64,000 nucleotides of DNA from the NCBI RefSeq assembly GCF_902488535.1, contig NZ_CABTWO010000012.1, forward strand, positions 1 to 64,000, read 5' to 3'. The notes under the pieces were generated by a model that was given only the letters and a program-made list of their open reading frames with translations, was not told where the DNA came from and did no database searches. The DNA comes from an uncultured Mobiluncus sp. (GTDB lineage Bacteria; Actinomycetota; Actinomycetes; Actinomycetales; Actinomycetaceae). Positions 7,716 through 16,308 of this stretch are shown here, piece after piece (position 1 is the first letter of the stretch; the number at the start of each line of letters is the position of its first letter). The position numbers and the translations under genes were made by a program.

Positions 7716-9236
7716 CTAACCGAGCGTGACCGGGCCGCACTGGGCGCCAGCGGGGGTGTCCACCACCGGGGCGACGTGGGTTTGCAACAGGTCGCGAATC
7801 GCGTCGGCACGATCCCAATCCCGTTGCGCCTTCGCGTCAGCACGCTGCTGCAAAAGGGCAGTGACCAGCGCTTCCAGTGTTTCGTTTGGGGCCTCCGTGG
7901 TGTCGGGGGCGGCACTGGCCGCCTGTGTCGCGGGCGCTGGCGTAGCCCAAGCCGGGTCGGCCGGATCCAAACCGAACACGTCCAGCATGGCACGCAATTG
8001 CAGGGCTGCCTGCTGGGCCGCAGGCGTGTCCCCGCTGGCCAAGGCTGTTTTGCCGGATTTGAGGGTGCGGTGCAGTGCCGGGAGGGCACCGGGAACATTC
8101 AAGTCGTCGTCCAAAGCCGCCACGAAGTCATCGGGTAACTCGACTGCGGCGAGTTCGCGTTGCCGGACGAGGTCTGGCTCGACGTCGCCATAGATATTGC
8201 AAACCTCCGGAGCCACCTGCCCCGCCGGGGCGGACCGAGGAACTTGTTGGAGAAAACTGGTGAATTTGTCCCACAGCAAAGCCGCTTGTTTCAAGGAATC
8301 TTCGGAGTATTCCAGATTTGTCCGATAGTGCGTGGTGACCACGGACATCCGCACCACCGCCGGATCCCAATCCTCCAGCAGGCGGCGCACCCCGACCACG
8401 TTGCCGACCGACTTCGACATTTTTTCGCCCTTCAGCGTCAGCCAGGCGTTATGCATCCAGTATCGGGCAAATCCCCAGCCCGCCCCGTGAGACTGCGCCA
8501 TCTCGTTTTCATGGTGGGGAAAGCGCAGGTCCAGCCCGCCGCCGTGAATGTCGAATGTGTCGCCCAGGTAGGCCTGGCTCATGGCGGAGCATTCCAGGTG
8601 CCAGCCGGGACGTCCGCGTCCCCAGGGCGCGTCCCAAGCCGCATCGGCGGGTTCGTCATCTTTTGCGGCTTTCCACAGGGCAAAGTCGCGAGGGTCGCGT
8701 TTGCCCGCCTCGGTGGCGGTGTCGATCTGGGACTCGTCCTCGGTGGAAGCGAGTTCGCTGACCGGCTGGTTCGTCAGCGCGCCATAGTCCGGCAGGGACA
8801 TCACCGAGAAATACACGTTACCGTTCGTGTCGCTGTAGGCGTGACCCCGTTCAAGCAGGCGCTCAATCAGCGCAATCTGTTGGGGAATATGCGCGGTGGC
8901 GTGCGGGGTCACGGTCGGGGGCACGGTGTTCAAAGCCCGGTAGGCAAAGTCGAATTCTCGCTCGAAATGGGCCGCCAGCTCCCACCACGGCACGCCGGCA
9001 GCGGCTGATTTAGCCAAAATTTTGTCGTCAATATCGGTGACGTTGCGCACGTAAGTCACCGCGTATCCCTGCCGACGCAGCCAGCGCACCAGCACGTCAA
9101 AGTTCAGTGCGGCGCGCAGATGCCCTAGGTGAGGCGCTCCCTGCACCGTCGGCCCGCACAGATAGAGTCCTACCTTTCCCGGTGTGACCGGCTCAAAGTC
9201 GCGGACTTCATGCGTGGCGGAATCAAAAATCTTCAT
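7716..9236 (-). CDS. cysS: Cysteinyl-tRNA synthetase
   Basis: Class I aminoacyl-tRNA synthetase of 506 residues charging tRNA-Cys. The zinc-ligand cysteine is in YLCGPTVQ (C27), the HIGH motif is PHLGHLRA (residues 35-42), RNVTDIDDKIL follows, WHLECS supplies another zinc ligand, HHENEMAQS is conserved, and the KMSKS motif is GEKMSKSVGN. There is an Ala/Pro/Thr-rich insertion (ATPAPATQAASAAPDTTEAP) before the C-terminal helical domain, longer than in most homologues. Start ATG at 9236. In actinobacteria cysS is normally followed by rlmB; here rlmB lies upstream on the same strand, so the order is inverted. Confidence 0.97.
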   Translation of the reverse strand: MKIFDSATHEVRDFEPVTPGKVGLYLCGPTVQGAPHLGHLRAALNFDVLVRWLRRQGYAVTYVRNVTDIDDKILAKSAAAGVPWWELAAHFEREFDFAYRALNTVPPTVTPHATAHIPQQIALIERLLERGHAYSDTNGNVYFSVMSLPDYGALTNQPVSELASTEDESQIDTATEAGKRDPRDFALWKAAKDDEPADAAWDAPWGRGRPGWHLECSAMSQAYLGDTFDIHGGGLDLRFPHHENEMAQSHGAGWGFARYWMHNAWLTLKGEKMSKSVGNVVGVRRLLEDWDPAVVRMSVVTTHYRTNLEYSEDSLKQAALLWDKFTSFLQQVPRSAPAGQVAPEVCNIYGDVEPDLVRQRELAAVELPDDFVAALDDDLNVPGALPALHRTLKSGKTALASGDTPAAQQAALQLRAMLDVFGLDPADPAWATPAPATQAASAAPDTTEAPNETLEALVTALLQQRADAKAQRDWDRADAIRDLLQTHVAPVVDTPAGAQCGPVTLG

Positions 9237-9445
9237 GAGCTAAGTCTAATGGCTTGGTCCGGCTTGGGGCAGTAATCGTGCAAATGCACGAGTGACCGAT
9301 TGTAAAAGAGATTTTTGGTTTTTCCGGGCACCTGGGATGCAAAACCGCAGGTAAATCCGATTTTAATTTGAGGCGGTCGTCTCGAACCGCAGTGAAATCG
9401 GTCATTCGTGCCAGGCAAACCCCACCCTCGGGGCAGTCGGCTCGC

Positions 9446-10414
9446 CTAGCCGCGCAGAGCGGCGATTTGGTACAGGGCGATGCCGGTGGCGACAGCGGCA
9501 TTCAGGGATTCCATGCGTTTATCAATCGGGATGGACACGATCTGGTCGCAGGTTTCGCGCACCAGCCGGGAAATCCCTTTGCCTTCCGAGCCGGTTACGA
9601 CCACCAGGGGCTGATCCGCCAGTGTCAAAGCGGGCAAATCCACTTCTCCCCCTCCGTCCAAGCCGATAGCGAACGCCCCCTCCGCCTGCAGCTGCTGCAA
9701 GGCATGAGTCAAGTTCCGCGCTTTTGCGACCGGCACAATCGCCGCCGCCCCCGCCGAAACTTTCCACACGGCCGCGGTGACCGAAGCCGAACGATGCTCG
9801 CCAATGATGACCCCGTCTGCTCCGAACGCCGCCGCGGAACGCAGCGTCGCCCCGAGATTATGCGGGTCGGTTACCTGGTCTAACACAATGAACAGGGGCG
9901 GACGTTTCGGCTCAGATTTGGCTCGAGCGACCGCCTGGTCCCACAAATCCATGACTTCGGCATATTCGTAAGCCGCGATTTCCGCCGCAATGCCCTGATG
10001 AGTTCCTCCCGCGGTGATGCGATCCAGGTCGGCGGGGGAGCATTCTTGCAGTTCTGCTCCCGAAGCGGCCCCGCGTTGCACCACTTTGGACAGGCGCTCG
10101 TCTTTCATGAGCGTGGCGGAAACGAACAGCCGTTTCAGCGGTACCCCGGCCGCGGCGGCTTCAACTACCGGGTTGCGTCCGAAAATGATTTCGCTGTCCG
10201 CAGCGGTGGTGGGCCGGTACTTGTCTTTCGCGGCAGCCCGCTGGGTTACTCCCGAGGTGTGGGTGGCTTTGCGTTCCGCCTCCAGACGGTCGCGATAGGC
10301 CTGGTGGTAAGGGCGATTGACGGCTTTCGGAGTCGGCCCTTTGCCTTTCAAGCGGTGCCGACGTACCCCGCCGCTACCTTTCGGGGCGTGCGAAGTTGAT
10401 TTCTTTGGACTCAT
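9446..10414 (-). CDS. rlmB: 23S rRNA (guanosine-2251-2'-O)-methyltransferase, SpoU/TrmH family
   Basis: SPOUT methyltransferase of 322 residues. A basic N-terminal extension of about 60 residues precedes the substrate-binding domain (IIFGRNPVVEA). The three SpoU motifs are all present: DQVTDPHNLGATLRSAAAFGADGV, VTGSEGKGISRLV, and IPIDKRMESLNAAVATGIALY. The ATG at 10414 was chosen over 10432 because the basic MSPKKS start is typical. The 209 bases between this gene and cysS hold only a short CGTGCA-type inverted repeat and no gene. Confidence 0.93.
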   Translation of the reverse strand: MSPKKSTSHAPKGSGGVRRHRLKGKGPTPKAVNRPYHQAYRDRLEAERKATHTSGVTQRAAAKDKYRPTTAADSEIIFGRNPVVEAAAAGVPLKRLFVSATLMKDERLSKVVQRGAASGAELQECSPADLDRITAGGTHQGIAAEIAAYEYAEVMDLWDQAVARAKSEPKRPPLFIVLDQVTDPHNLGATLRSAAAFGADGVIIGEHRSASVTAAVWKVSAGAAAIVPVAKARNLTHALQQLQAEGAFAIGLDGGGEVDLPALTLADQPLVVVTGSEGKGISRLVRETCDQIVSIPIDKRMESLNAAVATGIALYQIAALRG

Positions 10415-10477
10415 GCCGACCATTTTACCCAACGTGTTTTCGCCGGGCGCAAACTCGCGGCGGCCCGGGGCAGGTCG

Positions 10478-11032
10478 TTAGTGCTGGTTAGAATCCGTGC
10501 CGGGGAAGGTGTCGTTCGATTCGTCGGACGAGTCGGCGGCGCGCTGTTCCAAATCGTCGAGTAAGTCACGGATTTCCGACCGTACAAAATCGCGGGTCGC
10601 GAGCTCTGACACCGCCAAACGCAAGGCGGCAATTTCCCTGGTCAAATATTCGGTATCGGCCAAGGTCCGGGCGGCCTGCTGGCGGTCTTGTTCCGCAATG
10701 ACGCGGTCGCGGTCGTCCTGCCGGTTTTGCGCAAACATAATGAGCGGCGCGGCATACGAGGCTTGGGTGGAAAACATCAGGTTCAGCAGGATAAACGGGT
10801 AGGGGTCCCAGGGGTTATCCCCTAGGGATTGGGTCAAAATCAGGTTCGCGGCAATCCAGACCGCCACGAAAACCGTCATCCACAAAATGAACTTGGAAGT
10901 ACCCATGAACCGGGCGGTGCTTTCCGCCACCCTGGTAAACAGCGAGCGATCTTGGGCGCCCATCTGGGAGCGGCGCCGACGCCCGAACACTCCGCGGCGT
11001 CCTTCGGTGGGGGTCTCCAATCCCTTAGACAT
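10478..11032 (-). CDS. DUF1003 family membrane protein
   Basis: Protein of 184 residues with two predicted membrane helices (about 48-68 and 80-102) around the family signature ending DPYPFILLNLMFSTQASYAAPLIMF. The C-terminal 80 residues are charged and probably a coiled coil. Function is unknown. It overlaps by 8 bases the MgtE-N/CBS gene upstream; this pairing recurs in actinobacteria and suggests a joint role in divalent-cation handling, an inference from context. Confidence 0.88.
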   Translation of the reverse strand: MSKGLETPTEGRRGVFGRRRRSQMGAQDRSLFTRVAESTARFMGTSKFILWMTVFVAVWIAANLILTQSLGDNPWDPYPFILLNLMFSTQASYAAPLIMFAQNRQDDRDRVIAEQDRQQAARTLADTEYLTREIAALRLAVSELATRDFVRSEIRDLLDDLEQRAADSSDESNDTFPGTDSNQH

Positions 11033-12518
11033 CGGGGTTGACCTCCTTACCAGTCTCTCTACCAGCCTCTCTACCTGTTTGCTGACGTGTCTGTTTGCGG
11101 CGAACTTTATCCGCCAAGATGGTGCTCACCGTGGGGCTCGATACGGGGGCATCGTCCTCATCGTTGGGAGCGCCTTCCGCATCGTCCGAGGCCAAGGCCG
11201 AAGCGGTGTCTTCTTCCGTTTCCTCGTCACCGGCGGCGGCTTCGGCTTCCGCAATGGCGGCTTGTTCGGCTTCGGCGCGGTCCTCCCACCGCCAGTCATC
11301 GGGCAGGAGGTGGTCCAAGACGTCGTCCACCGAGACAGCTCCCAGCAGGGAACCGGAGTTTGGCCCCACGACTGGGATAGCGGTCAGGTTGTAGGTTGCC
11401 AGGGTACGCGTCAGGTAGTCTACCGACCGATCCGGGGTCACGGCCTCCAGGTCAGTGTCGACAATGTTTCCCAACATGACATTGGGCGGTTCCCGCAAAG
11501 CTCGCTGCAGGTGCACCACTCCGATAAATTTTCCGGTGGGGGTCTCGAGGGGCGGGCGAGCAATCATCGCGATAGCGGCCAGAGCGGGGGGAATGTCTCG
11601 GCGTTGCGCGTGCGCGAGCATGGTGGCGACCGTGTCTTCCGGCGCCAGCACCACCGGTTCGGTGGTCATCAGGCCGCCAGCGGTTTCCTCGTCGTAAGCC
11701 AGCAAACGCCGCACGTCTTTCGCCTCTTCTGGCTCCATCAGTTCCAGCAGGTTTGCCGCGACTTCCCGCGGAAGTTCAGCCACCAGGTCGGCGGCGTCGT
11801 CAGGCTGCATGACGTCCAAAACATCGGCGGCTCGCGCCGGGTCCAGCGAGGAAACAATCTTAACCTGATCGTCTTCCTCCAACTCTTCCAGTACGTCAGC
11901 CAGGCGGCTATCGGGCAGCTGGGACGCGATGGAAAGCATCCGCGAGTCGGACAAATCGTGCAGGGCGTCAGCCATATCAGCGGGTTTCATGTCGCCCAAC
12001 GTGGCCAGCAGGGAATCTGCCGCTTGATCGGCGCTTCCGACGGTCAAACCGGTGACTTCCTCGACCCCCACATGCAAGGTTTCTCCAAGCTTGGTACGGA
12101 AAGCCCCCCGGCGCGCCCGCGCTACGTAAAGTTCCGTAACAGCCCAGGTCCGGTCCTTTTGCCGCTCGATACCCAAGTCGAGAATCTGAGCCTGACCCGA
12201 ACCGTCCTTTAGCGTCACGACCCGATCCAGTACGTCTTGGATCGCGCAGGTTTCCAAAGGCCGGGCCTGGAAACGGCGCAGGTTCACCAGTCCGGTCGTA
12301 ATGACGGCACCGGACTTGATGGCGGTGACCCGGGTGATGGGCACGAAAACTCGGTGGGCGCGTGTCACCTCCACCACTAGACCTACGGCAACGGGCGGTC
12401 GACGGTGCAGCAAAACGACCACGTCATACACTTTTCCGACCGGATCTCCAATGGGATCAAAAACGGCGGTTCCCCCCAGGCGTCCCACGAAGACGCGTTC
12501 AATTTCGTCTCTGCTCAC
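11025..12518 (-). CDS. MgtE N-domain/CBS domain protein without membrane channel
   Basis: Soluble protein of 497 residues. The first 130 residues resemble a PRC-barrel (VFVGRLGGTAVFDPIGDPVGKVYDVVVL). Residues about 170-290 form an MgtE N-terminal superhelical domain (MADALHDLSDSRMLSIASQL, EELEEDDQVKIV, MQPDDAADLVAELP), followed by two CBS motifs (TTEPVVLAPEDTV; TDLEAVTPDRSVDYL). The MgtE transmembrane Mg2+ channel is absent; the C-terminus is instead an acidic then basic disordered tail. In MgtE these domains sense Mg2+, so it may sense Mg2+ and act on the partner DUF1003 protein. GTG/ATG alternatives exist near the start; ATG at 12518 gives the family N-terminus. Confidence 0.88.
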   Translation of the reverse strand: MSRDEIERVFVGRLGGTAVFDPIGDPVGKVYDVVVLLHRRPPVAVGLVVEVTRAHRVFVPITRVTAIKSGAVITTGLVNLRRFQARPLETCAIQDVLDRVVTLKDGSGQAQILDLGIERQKDRTWAVTELYVARARRGAFRTKLGETLHVGVEEVTGLTVGSADQAADSLLATLGDMKPADMADALHDLSDSRMLSIASQLPDSRLADVLEELEEDDQVKIVSSLDPARAADVLDVMQPDDAADLVAELPREVAANLLELMEPEEAKDVRRLLAYDEETAGGLMTTEPVVLAPEDTVATMLAHAQRRDIPPALAAIAMIARPPLETPTGKFIGVVHLQRALREPPNVMLGNIVDTDLEAVTPDRSVDYLTRTLATYNLTAIPVVGPNSGSLLGAVSVDDVLDHLLPDDWRWEDRAEAEQAAIAEAEAAAGDEETEEDTASALASDDAEGAPNDEDDAPVSSPTVSTILADKVRRKQTRQQTGREAGRETGKEVNPDV

Positions 12519-12559
12519 GTGTAAATCCTACCTGTTTGTGCCGGTGGGGGTGGGAAACT

Positions 12560-13480
12560 TCACGAGGCGGGGTGGGGTGGGGTGTCCTCAGAAGGGTGGG
12601 GGCGGCGCTTTCCCCACAGGTAGACCGCCGTGAAAGCCACCAGCAGCGCCGCCAGCAGCCAAAACAGCCAGTTGGGAATGCCGGACAGGGCGCGTTGCAC
12701 CGCGAACTCCAGATTGGACTGGGCGCTGGCGGACAGCAGGGAAGTGGCGAGCCCGCCTGGACCCGTCAGCATCAGTACCAACCCCAACAAGGTAATCAAC
12801 AGTCCGGAAACCAGGTTTCCCACGGTGGAGTCCCGACCCAAAATCTTGAGGGGACGCGGGCGCAGCACCCGATTTGGAATCAGGTTCCACAAGAATGACA
12901 GCACGGCGACCGGGGTAAACATACCTAGGCCGAACGCAAACATGGTAAAAAACCCGGTTACGGGGGAGCCACCGCTGACACTGAAAGCGAGGATGGAACC
13001 CAAAATCGGGGCTTGACAGCCGGTCGCGGCGACCCCGTAGGCGAGGCCCATCAGGAAAATCGCTTCCGGAGCGGTGCGTTCGACCGGGGCGTTCCCGCCC
13101 TGCGGGGAGCTGCCCGAAACCGGGGTTCGCCGCGCGGAACGCCGCCGTTTCCACACTTGGAACCGGCTTTTTAGGCTGCCAAAGTTCGGCACCGGCAACG
13201 CCAGAGCTTGCCACACCCCGAACAGGACGATGATCAGTCCCGCCCACACGGTCAGACCGCGCAGTTTCGCGTTCAGCACCGCACCGAGGGCTCCGAAAGC
13301 GGCCCCGGTGGGCAGCAATCCCGCCATGAGTCCCAGGAAAAACACGGCCGTGCGGGACGCCAGCTTGGTCTTTGATGAAAAAGCGTATGAAAAGAAAGAC
13401 GGAATCAGCAGGGCCGAACAGGGCGAAAACAGGGTCAGGATCCCTCCGGCATACGCCACCGCGAAGGTTACTGAGTCCAT
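12560..13480 (-). CDS. ccdA: CcdA/DsbD-type transmembrane thiol-electron transporter
   Basis: Membrane protein of 306 residues with about six helices. It moves reducing equivalents from cytosolic thioredoxin across the membrane. The two redox cysteines are visible in LFSPCSALLIPSF (near residue 21) and ATGCQAPILGS. A hydrophilic loop of about 45 residues (RRRSARRTPVSG...) separates the first three helices from the second three. Directly upstream on the same strand is a membrane-anchored thioredoxin-fold protein (13550-14392), a likely partner. No cytochrome c maturation genes are nearby, so a role in extracytoplasmic disulfide handling is more likely. Confidence 0.85.
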   Translation of the reverse strand: MDSVTFAVAYAGGILTLFSPCSALLIPSFFSYAFSSKTKLASRTAVFFLGLMAGLLPTGAAFGALGAVLNAKLRGLTVWAGLIIVLFGVWQALALPVPNFGSLKSRFQVWKRRRSARRTPVSGSSPQGGNAPVERTAPEAIFLMGLAYGVAATGCQAPILGSILAFSVSGGSPVTGFFTMFAFGLGMFTPVAVLSFLWNLIPNRVLRPRPLKILGRDSTVGNLVSGLLITLLGLVLMLTGPGGLATSLLSASAQSNLEFAVQRALSGIPNWLFWLLAALLVAFTAVYLWGKRRPHPSEDTPPHPAS

Positions 13481-13549
13481 TCCGCATCCTTCCTCGCGGG
13501 TCTGCCACCCTCAGCGAGCTCGAGAACTGACGTGCCTGGTGGTCAGGAC

Positions 13550-14392
13550 TTATTTGGTGGCCAAGAATTTTTGGTACTCGATAGAGTGTTCAAAGTACTC
13601 AATCGGGTAGGCTCCCGAAATCGTGGAATCACCCAGCACGAAGAACGGGGTGCCGTTGACGCCAACCGAATGGCCCGATTCGGTTTCTTGGGAGACGGTG
13701 GATTGGGTTTCCGGGGCGTTCATGTCGGACTTGAACCGCCCCAGGTCGGCGATGCCAACGGATTGGGCAATCTGGATGACCTTGTTTTCGTCATAAGTGG
13801 GGTGCTCTCCCTCGGGTGCGCTCCCGTAGGCAGCCCGCACAAAATCCCACAGTTTGCCCTGTTTCATCGCCGCGATCGAAGCCTTGGCAGCGATATCGGA
13901 CCGGTACTGGTCAGCGAAAATGACCATATTGTGCCACTGAATCTTCAGGGTGCCGTCATCGACATATTTCTGCAGTTTCGGCAACGTATCGTTGCCCCAA
14001 CTGGTACACATCGGGCAAGAAAAATCGCTCAAAACTGTCAGTGTCACCGGGGCGTCGGGTTTCCCCAAGGTGCGTTCGGGCTCGTCGGCGCCGTCGTGCA
14101 GGATTTTCATGGCTTTCAGTCCGCCTTCGTTTGTGACCGAGGAGGCGAAGTCTTGACCGGGGACCAGGCCCGTTTGGGCCACAAAGTCCGCCACGGCCTT
14201 CTGACTGCCGGCGTTGCCGGTGGATGAACCGGAACCGGCAGGGGAGGCCGCCGGAGGGTTCGCTGTCGGCGCGGTGGCGCGCCCCACAAAAAAAGCGATG
14301 ACTAAAAGCACCACGATGGCCAGGAGGCCAATAATTTTCAAAGCCCACAAGTTGGCGGCGCTGCGTTCTTCAGGTTTGTTCTTATCGCTCAT
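13550..14392 (-). CDS. Membrane-anchored DsbA-like thiol-disulfide oxidoreductase
   Basis: Protein of 280 residues: short cytosolic N-terminus, one membrane anchor (about 17-38), a Pro/Ala/Ser linker, then an extracytoplasmic thioredoxin_4/DsbA domain. The active site is CPMC (C126, C129) in SDFSCPMCTSWG, and the cis-proline loop is GVNGTPFFVLG. Such proteins catalyse disulfide formation or isomerisation in exported proteins of actinobacteria. The neighbouring ccdA gene downstream suggests it is recycled by, or feeds, that electron carrier. Confidence 0.88.
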   Translation of the reverse strand: MSDKNKPEERSAANLWALKIIGLLAIVVLLVIAFFVGRATAPTANPPAASPAGSGSSTGNAGSQKAVADFVAQTGLVPGQDFASSVTNEGGLKAMKILHDGADEPERTLGKPDAPVTLTVLSDFSCPMCTSWGNDTLPKLQKYVDDGTLKIQWHNMVIFADQYRSDIAAKASIAAMKQGKLWDFVRAAYGSAPEGEHPTYDENKVIQIAQSVGIADLGRFKSDMNAPETQSTVSQETESGHSVGVNGTPFFVLGDSTISGAYPIEYFEHSIEYQKFLATK

Positions 14393-14458
14393 TTTCCCTC
14401 ATATTTCAAATACTTCCTTAAGTAAAGCATAGCGGAAGCGCGGTTTGCCGCCGGGCGG

Positions 14459-16288
14459 CTACTGTCCGCCCCCGTTTGCGGCCGGGGAGGTTGACTCTGC
14501 GGCGGGTGACTGGGTCGCTGCCGATGCAGCCGCATCAGAAGCCGCGGGGCTGGCAGCCGGTCGGTTCGCCTCCGCCCAGGCTTTCAGACCGTCGAACAAG
14601 GATTGGGCGTAGCGTTCCTGGCCCGTATCCGACTTCATGAGGGCGGCATCAGCGGGGTTGCGCATCTCGCCGAGCTCCACCACCGCGGCGGGCACTTCAG
14701 AAAAATTCAACGTCGCCAAATCGGAGCGTTTCCACACCCCGCTGCTGATGGACCCGCCGGACTGGGGCACGAATCCCCCCTCCTGCAGAGCCTTGACCAT
14801 TTTGGCAGCCAAATCGGAGGAGGGCTGCTTTTGGGCCTCGTTCAGTGGCGGCTCGGAAATCATCACGAAGAATCCGTGCTGAGCCGTGTCCGTGGTGCCG
14901 TTGGCGTGGAGGGAAACCATCACGTCAGCCCCGACCTTTTGCGCAAACTGGCCGCGGGCATCCACACACGGCCCTACCCCCGCGTCCGAGTCGCGCGTCA
15001 GGAACACGGTAGCGCCTTCGGCCTCCAACTTGGTCTTTAGTGCGTTCGCAATCTTCCAATTGAACTCGTGTTCGGTGTAGCCGTCAGCGGTAGCGGTGCC
15101 GGTCGTGTTGCAGGGTTTTTGCCCCCCGCGCCCGTCGGGAACATTCGTCCCGATTTGCTGCCAAGCTGCGGCGTTACCGCCATTGTGTCCCGGATCGAGA
15201 GCGACTTTCAGCCCTTTCAGTCCCCCGGCCGCGCCGGCATCGGGGTTCTCAGACGGTCCCGCGTTTCCGATGGAATCAGGATTGTTCGGGTTCGGTTTGG
15301 CAAAGTCGCTGGGGGTAGCCGTGACGGTCACGGTAGGATGCGGCGCCAGGTTCATTCCCGCGCTGACCCCGATGCCGACGCTGACCAAGGACAGGATAAT
15401 CCCCCCAGCCAGCAGCACCAGCGGCGAAATCCCTTCGTTAGGCCGCGGCTCGGGGGTTCCCGTCCCCACCCGGCGCAGCCGTAACTTAGAGGGCCCCTCC
15501 GGCGTCTGGGCCGTGAGAGACTTCCACCGCGGCTCGGACAAATCCGCTCGTGTACGTGGGGTACCCGAGGCCCTTTGCGGGGTTCGCGGGGATACTGCTT
15601 TCAGGTGTTCCCAATCCGTATCCGGGTGTGCCGCGGCACGTTTGGAAGTCCGCTGCGGCGCGCTGCTGAGAGAATCTGTGCCGGTCCCCAGGGCATCCGC
15701 TCTGGGTGGTGTCGCGGCTGCGGCACTGGTCTCGTCCAGGTCGTCCCATCCGGACACCAAAGATTTCCACCCTTCAGAACGGATCGGTTCGGGTCGGCGC
15801 TGCGCGGTTTTGCGCCCGGTTCGGGCTGGTGGCGCGGTGGGTGCGGCCGGTTCCCCCGGAGCCAGGTGGGTGTCGAAATCCTCGCGCATCGCGTCAGGGA
15901 TTTCCGCGGCTGAAAGATCCGGAGTATCCGCGGCATCAGACCGGGAAAAGGGCGGATCTTGGTGCTGCGGACCGTCCGCGTTCAACATATTTTGGGCATT
16001 GGCTAATAAGGCGGCAATACCCGGATTGTCCCCGTAAGGAAGTTGGGGCAGCTGGCTGGCGCTAGCGGCGCCAGCCGCTTCGGCGGCGGCGGAAAATTCT
16101 TCAAAAAAGCTGGCAGCTTTAGCGTCCGCGGGTTTGTGTTCCGGGTTACGTTCGGAGTCACGGGCGGAATCCGGAGCCGCGGGGAAACGACGGTCCGGGG
16201 GCTTGCCCAGTGAGGAGGAACGTGCTGGAGGCGCAGTCGGGTAATCCTGGGTCGGTTCCCAGGTATCGAATTCCTCCCAGTTGGGCAT
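14459..16288 (-). CDS. N-acetylmuramoyl-L-alanine amidase with long disordered N-terminus
   Basis: Protein of 609 residues that cleaves the amide bond between muramic acid and the stem peptide. Residues 1-285 are hydrophilic and low in complexity, a membrane segment spans about 287-310 (PLVLLAGGIILSLVSVGIGV), and the extracellular Amidase_3 domain fills the C-terminus from about 357. Zinc/catalytic residues are visible: H in ALDPGHNGG, E in TEHEFNWK, H in VSLHANG and E in AVVELGEMRNPAD. The start at 16288 has AGGAG at the right distance. The tail is Ala/Pro-rich. It follows the LRV protein gene by 20 bases, so they are co-transcribed. The long cytosolic region is unusual for an amidase and may bind division or signalling proteins. 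Confidence 0.88.
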   Translation of the reverse strand: MPNWEEFDTWEPTQDYPTAPPARSSSLGKPPDRRFPAAPDSARDSERNPEHKPADAKAASFFEEFSAAAEAAGAASASQLPQLPYGDNPGIAALLANAQNMLNADGPQHQDPPFSRSDAADTPDLSAAEIPDAMREDFDTHLAPGEPAAPTAPPARTGRKTAQRRPEPIRSEGWKSLVSGWDDLDETSAAAATPPRADALGTGTDSLSSAPQRTSKRAAAHPDTDWEHLKAVSPRTPQRASGTPRTRADLSEPRWKSLTAQTPEGPSKLRLRRVGTGTPEPRPNEGISPLVLLAGGIILSLVSVGIGVSAGMNLAPHPTVTVTATPSDFAKPNPNNPDSIGNAGPSENPDAGAAGGLKGLKVALDPGHNGGNAAAWQQIGTNVPDGRGGQKPCNTTGTATADGYTEHEFNWKIANALKTKLEAEGATVFLTRDSDAGVGPCVDARGQFAQKVGADVMVSLHANGTTDTAQHGFFVMISEPPLNEAQKQPSSDLAAKMVKALQEGGFVPQSGGSISSGVWKRSDLATLNFSEVPAAVVELGEMRNPADAALMKSDTGQERYAQSLFDGLKAWAEANRPAASPAASDAAASAATQSPAAESTSPAANGGGQ

Positions 16289-16308
16289 ATTGCTCCTGTT
16301 ACTGTGTT

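Noticed and set aside
6935..8098. 387-residue version of AzlC
   Set aside because: The first 135 residues lie antisense-free but in another frame of cysS and look like shadow sequence (Pro/Arg/Ser-rich); AzlC homologues begin near 7693.
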